Assembly: GCA_033782935.1 (NCBI GenBank)
Contig: JAWQEG010001220.1
Span: forward strand, 2,170,001 to 2,234,000
Source: Petrolisthes cinctipes
Lineage: Eukaryota; Arthropoda; Malacostraca; Decapoda; Porcellanidae
DNA length: 64,000 bases
Direction: 5' to 3'
Numbering within the stretch: position 1 is the first letter of the stretch; every line of letters begins with the position of its first letter. A program made the translations under genes and the position numbers. Shown piece after piece: positions 9,611 through 23,599 of the stretch. A model generated the notes under the pieces. That model worked only from the letters and a program-made list of their open reading frames with translations. It did not search any database and was not told where the DNA came from.

Positions 9611-12115
9611 TGTTAGAGTATTTTCAAAATATAGGCCAAAAACATACTGAAAATCGATCTTTTAGGTGCACAAAAGTCGATATGTGCATGCATCTTCAGT
9701 ACCCGTTTATATCTCAAATTCAGGCTCAAAACACCCGAAAATTCAATATTTTGGGGTCCCAGAAGCAATCTGTACATGCCTACACAGTGTTAGAGTATTT
9801 TCAAAATACAGGCCCAAAACATGTTGAAAATCGATATTTTAGATGCCCAAAGTCAATATGTGCATGTATCTTCTGTACCCGTTTATATCTCAAATTCAGG
9901 CTTAAAACACCCGAAAATTCAATATTTTGGGGTCCCAGAAGCAATCTGTACATGCCTACACAGTGCTAGAATATTTTCAAAATATAGGCTAAAAACATGC
10001 TAAAAATCGATCTTTTAGGTGCCAAAAAGTCGATATCTCAAATTCAGTCCCAAAACACCCGAAAATTCGATATTTAGGGGTCCCAGAAGCGATCTGTACA
10101 TGCCTACTCCGTGTTAGAGTATTTTCAAAATACATGCTCAAAACATACTGAAAATCGATCTTTTTGGTGCCCAAAAGTCGATATGTGCATGCATCTTCTG
10201 TACCCGTTTATATCTCAAATTCTGGCCCTAAACACCCGAAAATTCGATATTTTGGGGTCCCAGAAGCGATCTGTACATGCCTACTCCGTGTTAGAGTATT
10301 TTCAAAATTCAGGCCCAAAACATGCTGAAAATCGATATTTTTGGTACCCAAAGTCAATATGTGCATGTATCTTCTGTACCCGTTTATATCTCAAATTCAG
10401 GGTCAAAACACCTGAAAATTCAATATTTTGGGGTCCCAGAAGCAATCTGTACATGCCTACTCAGTGCTAGAATATTTTCAAAATATAGGCTAAAAACATG
10501 CTAAAAATCGATCTTTTAGGTGCCAAAAAGTCGATATCTCAAATTCAGTCCCAAAACACCCGAAAATTCGATATTTAGGGGTCCCAGAAGCGATCTGTAC
10601 ATGCCTACTCCGTGTTAGAGTATTTTCAAAATATAGGCCAAAAACATACTGAAAATCGATCTTTTAGGTGCACAAAAGTCGATATGTGCATGCATCTTCA
10701 GTACCCGTTTATATCTCAAATTCAGGCTCAAAACACCCGAAAATTCAATATTTTGGGGTCCCAGAAGCAATCTGTACATGCCTACACAGTGTTAGAGTAT
10801 TTTCAAAATACAGGCCCAAAACATGCTGAAAATCGATATTTTAGATGCCCAAAGTCAATATGTGCATGTATCTTCTGTACCCGTTTATATCTCAAATTCA
10901 GTCTTAAAACACCCGAAAATTCAATATTTTGGGGTCCCAGAAGCAATCTGTACATGCCTACACAGTGCTAGAATATTTTCAAAATATAGGCTAAAAACAT
11001 GCTAAAAATCGACATTTTAGGTGCCAAAAAATCGATATCTCAAATTCAGTCCCAAAACACCCGAAAATTCGATATTTAGAGGTCCCAGAAGGTATCTGTA
11101 CATGCCTACTCCGTGTTAGAGTATTTTCAAAATACAAGCCAAAAACATACTGAAAATCGATCTTTTAGGTGCCCAAAAGTCGATATGTGCATGCATCTTC
11201 TGTACCCGTTTATATCTCAAATTCTGGCCCTAAACACCCGAAAATTCGATATTTTGGGGTCCCAGAAGCGATCTGTACATGCCTACTCCGTGTTAGAGTA
11301 TTTTCAAAATTCAGTCCCAAAACATGCTGAAAATCGATATTTTTGGTGCCCAAAGTCAATATGTGCATATATCTTCTGTACCCGTTTATATCTCAAATTC
11401 AGGCTCAAAACACCTGAAAATTCAATATTTTGGGGTCCCAGAAGCAATCTGTACATGCCTACTCAGTGCTAGAATATTTTCAAAATATAGGCTAAAAACA
11501 TGCTAAAAATCGATCTTTTAGGTGCCAAAAAGTCGATATCTCAAATTCAGTCCCAAAACACCCGAAAATTCGATATTTAGGAGTCCCAGAAGCGATCTGT
11601 ACATGCCTACTCCGTGTTAGAGTATTTTCAAAATACATGCTCAAAACATACTGAAAATCGATCTTTTAGGTGCACAAAAGTCGATATGTGCATGCATCTT
11701 CAGTACCCGTTTATATCTCAAATTCAGGCTCAAAACACCCGAAAATTCAATATTTTGGGGTCCCAGAAGCAATCTGTACATGCCTACTCCGTGTTAGAGT
11801 ATTTTCAAAATTCAGGCATAAAACATGCTGAAAATCGATATTTTAGATGCCCAAAGTCAATATGTGCATGTATCTTCTGTACCCGTTTATATCTCAAATT
11901 CAGGCTCAAAACACCCGAAAATTCAATATTTTGGGGTCCCAGAAGCAATCTGTACAAGCCTACACAGTGCTAGAATATTTTCAAAATATAGGCTAAAAAC
12001 ATGCTAAAAATCGACATTTTAGGTGCCAAAAAATCGATATCTCAAATTCAAGCTCAAAACAACCGAAAATTCGATATTTTGGGGTCCCAGAAGCGATCTG
12101 TACATGCCTACTCAG
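9611..12115. repeat. Run of five A-B-C trimers
   Basis: Units start at 9611, 10112, 10613, 11114 and 11615, each 501 bp. The A monomers at 9611 and 10613 have an A2-like head (tataggccaaaaac) and an A1 body, so they are mosaics. The last trimer carries the ttcaggcataaaac B variant. Confidence 0.9.
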
Positions 12116-12764
12116 TGTTAGAGTATTTTCAAAATACATGCTCAAAACATACTGAAAATTGATCTTTTAGGTGCACAAAAGTCGATATGTGCATGCATCT
12201 TCAGTACCCGTTTATATCTCAAATTCAGGCTCAAAACACCCGAAAATTCAATATTTTGGGGTCCCAGAAGCAATCTGTACATGCCTACACAGTGCTAGAA
12301 TATTTTCAAAATATAGGCTAAAAACATGCTAAAAATCAACATTTTAGGTGCCAAAAAATCGATATCTCAAATTCAGTCCCAAAACACCCGAAAATTCGAT
12401 ATTTAGAGGTCCCAGAAGGTATCTGTACATGCCTACTCCGTGTTAGAGTATTTTCAAAATACAGGCCAAAAACATGCTGAAAATCGATATTTTTGGTGCC
12501 CAAAGTCAATATGTGCATGTATCTTCTGTACCCGTTTATATCTCAAATTCAGGCTCAAAACACCTGAAAATTCAATATTTTGGGGTCCCAGAAGCAATCT
12601 GTACATGCCTACTCAGTGCTAGAATATTTTCAAAATATAGGCTAAAAACATGCTAAAAATCGATCTTTTAGGTGCCAAAAAGTCGATATCTCAAATTCAG
12701 TCCCAAAACACCCGAAAAATCGATATTTAGGGGTCCCAGAAGCGATCTGTACATGCCTATTCCG
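12116..12764. repeat. A-C dimer followed by B-C dimer
   Basis: A1-C1 at 12116-12440 and B-C2 at 12441-12764. The B monomer of the second dimer has an A2 head (tacaggccaaaaac) joined to a B2 body (atttttggtgccc), which marks the exchange point within about the first 35 bp. Confidence 0.84.
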
Positions 12765-14091
12765 TGTTAGAGTATTTTCAAAATACATGCTCAAAACATA
12801 CTGAAAATCGATCTTTTATGTGCACAAAAGTCGATATGTGCATGCATCTTCAGTACCCGTTTATATCTCAAATTCAGGCTCAAAACACCCGAAAATTCAA
12901 TATTTTGGGGTCCCAGAAGCAATCTGTACATGCCTACTCCGTGTTAGAGTATTTTCAAAATACAGGCCCAAAACATGCTGAAAATCGATATTTTAGATGC
13001 CCAAAGTCAATATGTGCATGTATCTTCTGTACCCGTTTATATCTCAAATTCAGGCTCAAAACACCCTAAAATTCAATATTTTGGGGTCCCAGAAGCAATC
13101 TGTACAAGCCTACACAGTGCTAGAACATTTTCAAAATATAGGCAAAAAACATGCTGAAAATCGATATTTTAGGTGCCAAAAAATCGATATCTCAAATTCA
13201 GTCCCAAAACACCCGAAAATTCGATATTTTGGGGTCCCAGAAGCGATCTGTACATGCCTACTCCGTGTTAGAGTATTTTCAAAATTCAGGCCCAAAACAT
13301 GCTGAAAATCGATCTTTTAGGTGCCCAAAAGTCGATATGTGCATGCATCTTCTGTATTAGTTTATATCTCAAATTCTGGCCCTAAACACCCGAAAATTCG
13401 ATATTTTGGGGTCCCAGAAGCAATCTGTACATGCCTACACAGTGCTAGAATATTTTCAAAATATAGGCTAAAAACATGCTAAAAATCGATCTTTTAGGTG
13501 CCAAAAAGTCGATATCTCAAATTCAGTCCCAAAACACCCGAAAATTCGATATTTAGGGGTCCCAGAAGCGATCTGTACATGCCTACTCCGTGTTAGAGTA
13601 TTTTCAAAATACATGCTCAAAACATACTGAAAATCGATCTTTTAGGTGCACAAAAGTCGATATGTGCATGCATCTTCAGTACCCGTTTATATCTCAAATT
13701 CAGGCTCAAAACACCCGAAAATTCAATATTTTGGGGTCCCAGAAGCAATCTGTACATGCCTACACAGTGTTAGAGTATTTTCAAAATACAGGCCCAAAAC
13801 ATGTTGAAAATCGATATTTTAGATGCCCAAAATCAATATGTGCATGTATCTTCTGTACCCGTTTATATCTCAAATTCAGGCTTAAAACACCCGAAAATTC
13901 AATATTTTGGGGTCCCAGAAGCAATCTGTACATGCCTATACAGTGCTAGAATATTTTCAAAATATAGGCTAAAAACATGCTAAAAATCGATCTTTTAGGT
14001 GCCAAAAAGTCGATATCTCAAATTCAGTCCCAAAACACCCGAAAATTCGATATTTAGGGGTCCCAGAAGCGATCTGTACATGCCTACTCCG
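12765..14091. repeat. A-B-C, hybrid-C dimer, A-B-C (1,327 bp)
   Basis: Units start at 12765 (501 bp), 13266 (B/A hybrid plus C, 325 bp) and 13591 (501 bp). The first unit resembles 14,593 and 15,920, sharing tttatgtgcacaaaag, tacaagcctacac and gctagaacatt. The second resembles 15,094. Confidence 0.85.
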
Positions 14092-16447
14092 TGTTAGAGT
14101 ATTTTCAAAATACATGCTCAAAACATACTGAAAATCGATCTTTTTGGTGCCCAAAAGTCGATATGTGCATGCATCTTCTGTACCCGTTTATATCTCAAAT
14201 TCTGGCCCTAAACACCCGAAAATTCGATATTTTGGGGTCCCAGAAGCGATCTGTACATGCCTACTCCGTGTTAGAGTATTTTCAAAATTCAGGCCCAAAA
14301 CATGCTGAAAATCGATATTTTTGGTGCCCAAAGTCAATATGTGCATGTATCTTCTGTACCCGTTTATATCTCAAATTCAGGCTCAAAACACCTGAAAATT
14401 CAATATTTTGGGGTCCCAGAAGCAATCTGTACATGCCTACTCAGTGCTAGAATATTTTCAAAATATAGGCTAAAAACATGCTAAAAATCAATCTTTTAGG
14501 TGCCAAAAAGTCGATATCTCAAATTCAGTCCCAAAACACCCGAAAATTCGATATTTAGGGGTCCCAGAAGCGATCTGTACATGCCTATTCCGTGTTAGAG
14601 TATTTTCAAAATACATGCTCAAAACATACTGAAAATCGATCTTTTATGTGCACAAAAGTCGATATGTGCATGCATCTTCAGTACCCGTTTATATCTCAAA
14701 TTCAGGCTCAAAACACCCGAAAATTCAATATTTTGGGGTCCCAGAAGCAATCTGTACATGCCTACTCAGTGTTAGAGTATTTTCAAAATACAGGCCCAAA
14801 ACATGCTGAAAATCGATATTTTAGATGCCCAAAGTCAATATGTGCATGTATCTTCTGCACCCGTTTATATCTCAAATTCAGGCTCAAAACACCCTAAAAT
14901 TCAATATTTTGGGGTCCCAGAAGCAATCTGTACAAGCCTACACAGTGCTAGAACATTTTCAAAATATAGGCTAAAAACATGCTGAAAATCGATATTTTAG
15001 GTGCCAAAAAATCGATATCTCAAATTCAGTCCCAAAACACCCGAAAATTCGATATTTTGGGGTCCCAGAAGCGATCTGTACATGCCTACTCCGTGTTAGA
15101 GTATTTTCAAAATTCAGGCCCAAAACATGCTGAAAATCGATCTTTTAGGTGCCCAAAAGTCGATATGTGCATGCATCTTCTGTACTAGTTTATATCTCAA
15201 ATTCTGGCCCTAAACACCCGAAAATTCGATATTTTGGGGTCCCAGAAGCAATCTGTACATGCCTACACAGTGCTAGAATATTTTCAAAATATAGGCTAAA
15301 AACATGCTAAAAATCGATCTTTTAGGTGCCAAAAAGTCGATATCTCAAATTCAGTCCCAAAACACCCGAAAATTCGATATTTAGGGGTCCCAGAAGCGAT
15401 CTGTACATGCCTACTCCGTGTTAGAGTATTTTCAAAATACATGCTCAAAACATACTGAAAATCGATCTTTTTGGTGCCCAAAAGTCGATATGTGCATGCA
15501 TCTTCTGTACCCGTTTATATCTCAAATTCTGGCCCTAAACACCCGAAAATTCGATATTTTGGGGTCCCAGAAGCGATCTGTACATGCCTACTCCGTGTTA
15601 GAGTATTTTCAAAATTCAGGCCCAAAACATGCTGAAAATCGATATTTTTGGTGCCCAAAGTCAATATGTGCATGTATCTTCTGTACCCGTTTATATCTCA
15701 AATTCAGGCTCAAAACACCTGAAAATTCAATATTTTGGGGTCCCAGAAGCAATCTGTACATGCCTACTCAGTGCTAGAATATTTTCAAAATATAGGCTAA
15801 AAACATGCTAAAAATCAATCTTTTAGGTGCCAAAAAGTCGATATCTCAAATTCAGTCCCAAAACACCCGAAAATTCGATATTTAGGGGTCCCAGAAGCGA
15901 TCTGTACATGCCTATTCCGTGTTAGAGTATTTTCAAAATACATGCTCAAAACATACTGAAAATCGATCTTTTATGTGCACAAAAGTCGATATGTGCATGC
16001 ATCTTCAGTACCCGTTTATATCTCAAATTCAGGCTCAAAACACCCGAAAATTCAATATTTTGGGGTCCCAGAAGCAATCTGTACATGCCTACTCAGTGTT
16101 AGAGTATTTTCAAAATACAGGCCCAAAACATGCTGAAAATCGATATTTTAGATGCCCAAAGTCAATATGTGCATGTATCTTCTGCACCCGTTTATATCTC
16201 AAATTCAGGCTCAAAACACCCTAAAATTCAATATTTTGGGGTCCCAGAAGCAATCTGTACAAGCCTACACAGTGCTAGAACATTTTCAAAATATAGGCTA
16301 AAAACATGCTGAAAATCGATATTTTAGGTGCCAAAAAATCGATATCTCAAATTCAGTCCCAAAACACCCGAAAATTCGATATTTTGGGGTCCCAGAAGCG
16401 ATCTGTACATGCCTACTCCGTGTTAGAGTATTTTCAAAATTCAGGCC
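13940..16447. repeat. Recent local duplication at 1,327-bp offset
   Basis: About 13,940-15,120 reappears at 15,267-16,447. Both copies share the rare bases aaaaatcaatctttt (14,48x and 15,81x) and cttctgcaccc (14,85x and 16,18x). By eye the copies look essentially identical. Each contains a trimer, a trimer and the start of the hybrid dimer. The offset equals 501 + 501 + 325. Confidence 0.85.
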
Positions 16448-17095
16448 AAAAACATACTGAAAATCGATCTTTTAGGTGCCCAAAAGTCGATATGTGCATG
16501 CATCTTCTGTACCCGTTTATATCTCAAATTCTGGCCCTAAACACCCGAAAATTCGATATTTTGGGGTCCCAGAAGCGATTTGTACAGCCTACTCCGTGTT
16601 AGAGTATTTTCAAAATTCAGGCCCAAAACATGCTGAAAATCGATATTTTTGGTGCCCAAAGTCAATATGTGCAGGTATCTTCTGTACCCGTTTATATCTC
16701 AAATTCAGGCTCAAAACACCCGAAAATTCAATATTTTGGGGTCCCAGAAGTAATCTGTACATGCCTACTCAGTGTTAGAGTATTTTCAAAATACAGGCCC
16801 AAAACATGCTGAAAATCGATATTTCAGATGCCCAAAGTCAATATGTGCATGTATCTTCTGTACCCGTTTATATCTCAAATTCAGGCTCAAAACACCCGAA
16901 AATTCAATATTTTGGGGTCTCAGAAGCAATCTGTACATGCCTACACAGTGCTAGAATATTTTCAAAATATAGGCTAAAAACATGCTAAAAATCGACATTT
17001 TAGGTGCCAAAAATCGATATCTCAAATTCAGTCCCAAAACACCCGAAAATTCGATATTTAGAGGTCCCAGAAGGTATCTGTACATGCCTACTCCG
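16421..17095. repeat. A-B-B-C tetramer (675 bp)
   Basis: A (16421-16596, one base short in gtacagcc), B2 (16597-16772), B1 (16773-16948) and C1 (16949-17095, one A short). Two B monomers in a row are the reciprocal of the B-lacking dimers. The unit also sits at the boundary between left-type and right-type sequence. Confidence 0.86.
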
Positions 17096-20000
17096 TGTTA
17101 GAGTATTTTCAAAATACAGGCCAAAAACATACTGAAAATCGATCTTTTAGGTGCCCAAAAGTCGATATGTGTATGCATCTTCTGTACCCGTTTATATCTC
17201 AAATTCTGGCCCTAAACACCCGAAAACTCGATATTTTGGGGTCCCAGAAGCGATCTGTACATGCCTACTCCGTGTTAGAGTATTTTCAAAATTCAGGCCC
17301 AAAACATGCTGAAAATCGATATTTTTGGTGCCCAAAGTCAATATGTGCATGTATCTTCTGTACCCGTTTATATCTCAAATTCAGGCTCAAAACACCCGAA
17401 AATTCAATATTTTGGGGTCCCAGAAGCAATCTGTACATGCCTACTCAGTGCTAGAATATTTTCAAAATATAGGCTAAAAACATGCTAAAAATCGATCTTT
17501 TAGGTGCCAAAAAGTCGATATCTCAAATTCAGTCCCAAAACACCCGAAAATTCGATATTTAGGGGTCCCAGAAGCGATCTGTACATGCCTACTCCGTGTT
17601 AGAGTATTTTCAAAATACATGCTCAAAACATACTGAAAATCGATCTTTTAGGTGCACAAAAGTCGATATGTGCATGCATCTTCAGTACCCGTTTATATCT
17701 CAAATTCAGGCTCAAAACACCCGAAAATTCAATATTTTGGGGTCCCAGAAGCAATCTGTACATGCCTACTCAGTGTTAGAGTATTTTCAAAATACAGGCC
17801 CAAAACATGCTGAAAATCGATATTTTAGATGCCCAAAGTCAATATGTGCATGTATCTTCTGTACCCGTTTATATCTCAAATTCATGCTCAAAACACCCGA
17901 AAATTCAATATTTTGGGGTCCCAGAAGCAATCTGTACATGCCTACACAGTGCTAGAATATTTTCAAAATATAGGCTAAAAACATGCTGAAATTCGATATT
18001 TTAGGTGCCAAAAAATCGATATCTCAAATTCAGTCCCAAAACACTCGAAAATTCGATATTTAGAGGTCCCAGAAGGTATCTGTACATGCCTACTCCGTGT
18101 TAGAGTATTTTCAAAATACAGGCCAAAAACATACTGAAAATCGATCTTTTAGGTGCCCAAAAGTCGATATGTGCATGCATCTTCTGTACCCGTTTATATC
18201 TCAAATTCTGGCCCTAAACACCCGAAAATTCGATATTTTGGGGTCCCAGAAGCGATTTGTACAGCCTACTCCGTGTTAGAGTATTTTCAAAATTCAGGCC
18301 CAAAACATGCTGAAAATCGATATTTTTGGTGCCCAAAGTCAATATGTGCAGGTATCTTCTGTACCCGTTTATATCTCAAATTCAGGCTCAAAACACCCGA
18401 AAATTCAATATTTTGAGGTCCCAGAAGCAATCTGTACATACCTACTCAGTGCTAGAATATTTTCAAAATATAGGCTAAAAACATGCTAAAAATCGATCTT
18501 TTAGGTGCCAAAAAGTCGATATCTCAAATTCAGTCCCAAAACACCCGAAAATTCGATATTTAGGGGTCCCAGAAGCGATCTGTACATGCCTACTCCGTGT
18601 TAGAGTATTTTCAAAATACATGCTCAAAACATACTGAAAATCGATCTTTTAGGTGCACAAAAGTCGATATGTGCATGCATCTTCAGTACCCGTTTATATC
18701 TCAAATTCAGACTCAAAACACCCGAAAATTCAATATTTTGGGGTCCCAGAAGCAATCTGTACATGCCTACTCCGTGTTAGAGTATTTTCAAAATTCAGGC
18801 CCAAAACATGCTGAAAATCGATATTTTTGGTGCCCAAAGTCAATATGTGCATGTATCTTCTGTACCCGTTTATATCTCAAATTCAGGCTCAAAACACCCG
18901 AAAATTCAATATTTTGAGGTCCCAGAAGCAATCTGTACATGCCTACTCAGTGCTAGAATATTTTCAAAATATAGGCTAAAAACATGCTAAAAATCGATCT
19001 TTTAGGTGCCAAAAAGTCGATATCTCAAATTCAGTCCCAAAACACCCGAAAATTCGATATTTAGGGGTCCCAGAAGCGATCTGTACATGCCTACTCCGTG
19101 TTAGAGTATTTTCAAAATACATGCTCAAAACATACTGAAAATCGATCTTTTAGGTGCACAAAAGTCGATATGTGCATGCATCTTCAGTACCCGTTTATAT
19201 CTCAAATTCAGGCTCAAAACACCCGAAAATTCAATATTTTGGGGTCCCAGAAGCAATCTGTACATGCCTACTCCGTGTTACAGTATTTTCAAAATACAGG
19301 CCCAAAACATGCTGAAAATCGATATTTTTGGTGCCCAAAGTCAATATGTGCAGGTATCTTCTGTACCCGTTTATATCTCAAATTCAGGCTCAAAACACCC
19401 GAAAATTCAATATTTTGAGGTCCCAGAAGCAATCTGTACATGCCTACTCAGTGCTAGAATATTTTCAAAATATAGGCTAAAAACATGCTAAAAATCGATC
19501 TTTTAGGTGCCAAAAAGTCGATATCTCAAATTCAGTCCCAAAACACCCGAAAATTCGATATTTAGGGGTCCCAGAAGCGATCTGTACATGCCTACTCCGT
19601 GTTAGAGTATTTTCAAAATACATGCTCAAAACATACTGAAAATCGATCTTTTAGGTGCACAAAAGTCGATATGTGCATGCATCTTCAGAACCCGTTTATA
19701 TCTCAAATTCAGACTCAAAACACCCGAAAATTCAATATTTTGTGGTCCCAGAAGTAATCTGTACATGCCTACTCAGTGTTAGAGTATATTCAAAATACAG
19801 GCCCAAAACATGCTGAAAATCGATATTTCAGATGCCCAAAGTCAATATGTGCATGTATCTTCTGTACACGTTTATATCTCAAATTCAGGCTCAAAACACC
19901 CGAAAATTCAATATTTTGGGGTCCCAGAAGCAATCTGTACATGCCTACACAGTGCTAGAATATTTTCAAAATATAGGCTTAAAACATGCTAAAAATCGAC

Positions 20001-20601
20001 ATTTTAGGTGCCAAAAAATCGATATCTCAAATTCAGTCAAAAAACACCCGAAAATTCGATATTTAGAGGTCCCAGAAGGTATCTGTACATGCCTACTCCG
20101 TGTTAGAGTATTTTCAAAATACAGGTCAAAAACATACTGAAAATCGATCTTTTAGGTGCCCAAAAGTCGATATGTGTATGTATATTCTGTACCCGTTTAT
20201 ATCTCAAATTCTGGCCCTAAACACCCGAAAACTCGATATTTTGGGGTCCCAGAAGCGATCTGTACATGCCTACTCCGTGTTAAAGTATTTTCAAAATTCA
20301 GGCCCAAAACATGCTGAAAATCGATATTTTTGGTGCCCAAAGTCAATATGTGCATGTATCTTCTGTACCCGTTTATATCTCAAATTCAGGCTCAAAACAC
20401 CCGAAAATTCAATATTTTGGGGTCCCATAAGCAATCTGTACATGCCTACTCAGTGCTAGAATATTTTCAAAATATAGGCTAAAAACATGCTAAAAATCGA
20501 TCTTTTAGGTGCCAAAAAGTCGATATCTCAAATTCAGTCCCAAAACACCCGAAAATTCGATATTTAGGGGTCCCAGAAGCGATCTGTACATGCCTACTCC
20601 G
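17096..20601. repeat. Run of seven A-B-C trimers
   Basis: Units start at 17096, 17597, 18098 (500 bp), 18598, 19099, 19600 and 20101. The trimer at 18598 matches 23,600 (both have cagactcaaaac and ttttgaggtccc). The trimer at 19600 matches 24,101 (both have cttcagaaccc). This shows block copying with loss or gain of the trimer at 19099. Confidence 0.89.
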
Positions 20602-21277
20602 TGTTAGAGTATTTTCAAAATACATGCTCAAAACATACTGAAAATCGATCTTTTAGGTGCACAAAAGTCGATATGTGCATGCATCTTCAGTACCCGTTTA
20701 TATCTCAAATTCAGACTCAAAACACCCGAAAATTCAATATTTTGGGGTGCCAGAAGTAATCTGTACATGCCTACTCAGTGTTAGAGTATTTTCAAAATAC
20801 AGGCCCAAAACATGCTGAAAATCGATATTTTAGATGCCCAAAGTCAATATGTGCATGTATCTTCTGTACCCGTTTATATCTCAAATTCAGGCTCAAAACA
20901 CCCGAAAATTCAATATTTTGGGGTCCCAGAAGCAATCTGTACATGCCTACTCCGTGTTAGAGTATTTTCAAAATTCAGGCCCAAAACATGCTGAAAATCG
21001 ATATTTTTGGTGCCCAAAGGCAATATGTGCATGTATCTTCTGTACCCGTCTATATCTCAAATTCAGGCTCAAAACACCCGAAAATTCAATATTTTGGGGT
21101 CCCAGAGGCAATCTGTACATGCCTACTCAGTGCTAGAATATTTTCAAAATATAGGCTAAAAACATGCTAAAAATCGATCTTTTAGGTGCCAAAAAGTCGA
21201 TATCTCAAATTCAGTCCCAAACACCCGAAAATTCGATATTTAGGGGTCCCAGAAGCGATCTGTACATGTCTACTCCG
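20602..21277. repeat. A-B-B-C tetramer (676 bp)
   Basis: A1 (20602-20778), B1 (20779-20954), B2 (20955-21130) and C2 (21131-21277, one base short in cccaaacaccc). The order B1-B2 is the reverse of that in the tetramer at 16,421, so the two arose separately. Confidence 0.86.
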
Positions 21278-23274
21278 TGTTAGAGTATTTTCAAAATACA
21301 TGCTCAAAACATACTGAAAATCGATCTTTTAGGTGCACAAAAGTCGGTATGTGCATGCATCTTCAGTACCCGTTTATATCTCAAATTCAGGCTCAAAACA
21401 CCGAAAATTCAATATTTTGGGGTCCCAGAAGCAATCTGTACATGCCTACTCCGTGTTAGAGTATTTTCAAAATTCAGGCATAAAACATGCTGAAAATCGA
21501 TATTTTTGGTGCCCAAAGTCAATATGTGCATGTATCTTCTGTACCCGTTTATATCTCAAATTCAGCCTCAAAACACCCGAAAATTCAATATTTTGGGGTC
21601 CCAGAAGCAATCTGTATATGCCTACCCAGTGCTAGAATATTTTCAAAATATAGGCTAAAAACATGCTAAAAATCGATCTTTTAGGTGCCAAAAAGTCGAT
21701 ATCTCAAATTCAGTCCGAAAACACCCGAAAATTCGATATGTAGGGGTCCCAGAAGCGATCTGTACATGCCTACTCCGTGTTAAAGTATTTTCAAAATACA
21801 TGCTCAAAACATACTGAAAATCGATCTTTTAGGTGCACAAAAGTCGATATGTGCATGCATCTTCAGTACCCGTTTATATCTCAAATTCAGGCTCAAAACA
21901 CCCGAAAATTAAATATTTTGGGGTCCCAGAAGCAATCTCTACATGCCTACTCAGTGTTAGAGTATTTTCAAAATACAGGCCCAAAACATGCTGAAAATCG
22001 ATATTTTAGATACCCAAAGTCAATATGTGCATGTATTTTCTGTACCCGTTTATATCTCAAATTCAGGCTCAAAACACCCGAAAATTCAATATTTTGGGGT
22101 CCCAGAAGCAATCTGTACATGCCTACACAGTGCTATAATATTTTCAAAATATAGGCTTTTTTAAAAACATGCTAAAAATCGATATTATAGGTGCCAAAAA
22201 TCGATATCTCAAATTCAGTCTCATAACACCCGAAAATTCGATATTTAGAGGTCCCAGAAGGTATCTGTACATGCCTACTCCGTGTTAGAGTATTTTCAAA
22301 ATACAGGCCAAAAACATACTGAAAATCGATCTTTTAGGTGCCCAAAAGTCGATATGTGCATGCATCTTCTGTACCCGTTTATATCTCAAATTCTGGCCTT
22401 AAACACCCGAAAATTCGATATTTTGGGGTCCCAGAAGCGATCTGTACATGCCTACTCCGTGTTAGAGTATTTTCAAAATTCAGGCCCAAAACATGCTGAA
22501 AATCGATATTTTTGGTGCCCAAAGTCAATATGTGCATGTATCTTCTGTACCCGTTTATATCTCAAATTCAGGCTCAAAACACCCGAGAATTCAATATTTT
22601 GGGGTCCCAGAAGCAATCTGTACATGCCTACACAGTGCTAGAATATTTTCAAAATATAGGCTAAAAACATGCTAAAAATCGACATTTTAGGTGCCAAAAA
22701 ATCGATATCTCAAATTCAGTCCCAAATCACCCCAAAATTCGATATTTAGAGGTCCCAGAAGGTATCTGTACATGCCTACTCCGTGTTAGAGTATTTTCAA
22801 AATACAGGCCAAAAACATACTGAAAATCGATCTTTTAGGTGCCCAAAAGTCGATATGTGCATGCATCTTCTGTACCCGTTTATATCTCAAATTCTGTCCC
22901 TAAACACCCGAAAATTTGATATTTTGGGGTCCCAGAAGCGATCTGTACATGCCTACTCCGTGTTAGAGTATTTTCAAAATTCAGGCCCAAAACATGCTGA
23001 AAATCGATATTTTTGGTGCCCAAAGTCAATATGTGCATGTATCTTCTGTACCCGTTTATATCTCAAATTCAGGCTCAAAACACCCGAAAATTCAATATTT
23101 TGGGGTCCCAGAAGCAATCTGTACAGTGCTAGAATATTTTCAAAATATAGGCTCAAAACATGCTAAAAATCGATCTTTTAGGTGCCAAAAAGTCGATATC
23201 TCAAATTCAGTCCCATAACACCCGAAAATTCGATATTTAGGGGTCCCAGAAGCGATCTGTACATGCCTACTCCG
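21278..23274. repeat. Four A-B-C trimers with small indels
   Basis: Units start at 21278 (500 bp), 21778 (505 bp), 22283 (501 bp) and 22784 (491 bp). The unit at 21778 has extra T bases near 22,155-22,161 (aggctttttta). The unit at 22784 lacks 10 bp near 23,125, where ctgtacagtgc replaces ctgtacatgcctactcagtgc. Confidence 0.88.
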
Positions 23275-23599
23275 TGTTAGAGTATTTTCAAAATACATGC
23301 TCAAAACATACTGAAAATCGATCTTTTAGGTGCACAAAAGTCGATATGTGCATGCATCTTCAGTACCCGTTTATATCTCAAATTCAGGCTCAAAACACCC
23401 GAAAATTCAATATTTTGGGGTCCCATAAGCAATCTGTACATGCCTACTCAGTGCTAGAATATTTTCAAAATATAGGCTAAAAACATGCTAAAAATCGATC
23501 TTTTAGGTGCCAAAAAGTCGATATCTCAAATTCAGTCCCAAAACACCCGAAAATTCGATATTTAGGGGTCCCAGAAGCGATCTGTACATGCCTACTCCG
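23275..23599. repeat. A-C dimer (325 bp)
   Basis: A1 followed by C2 with no B. Its near-identical partner lies at 30,074-30,398. Confidence 0.86.

Noticed and set aside
22150..22165. T-rich insertion in a C monomer as an integration scar
   Set aside because: Only about five extra bases, all T, next to an A run; simple slippage explains it.
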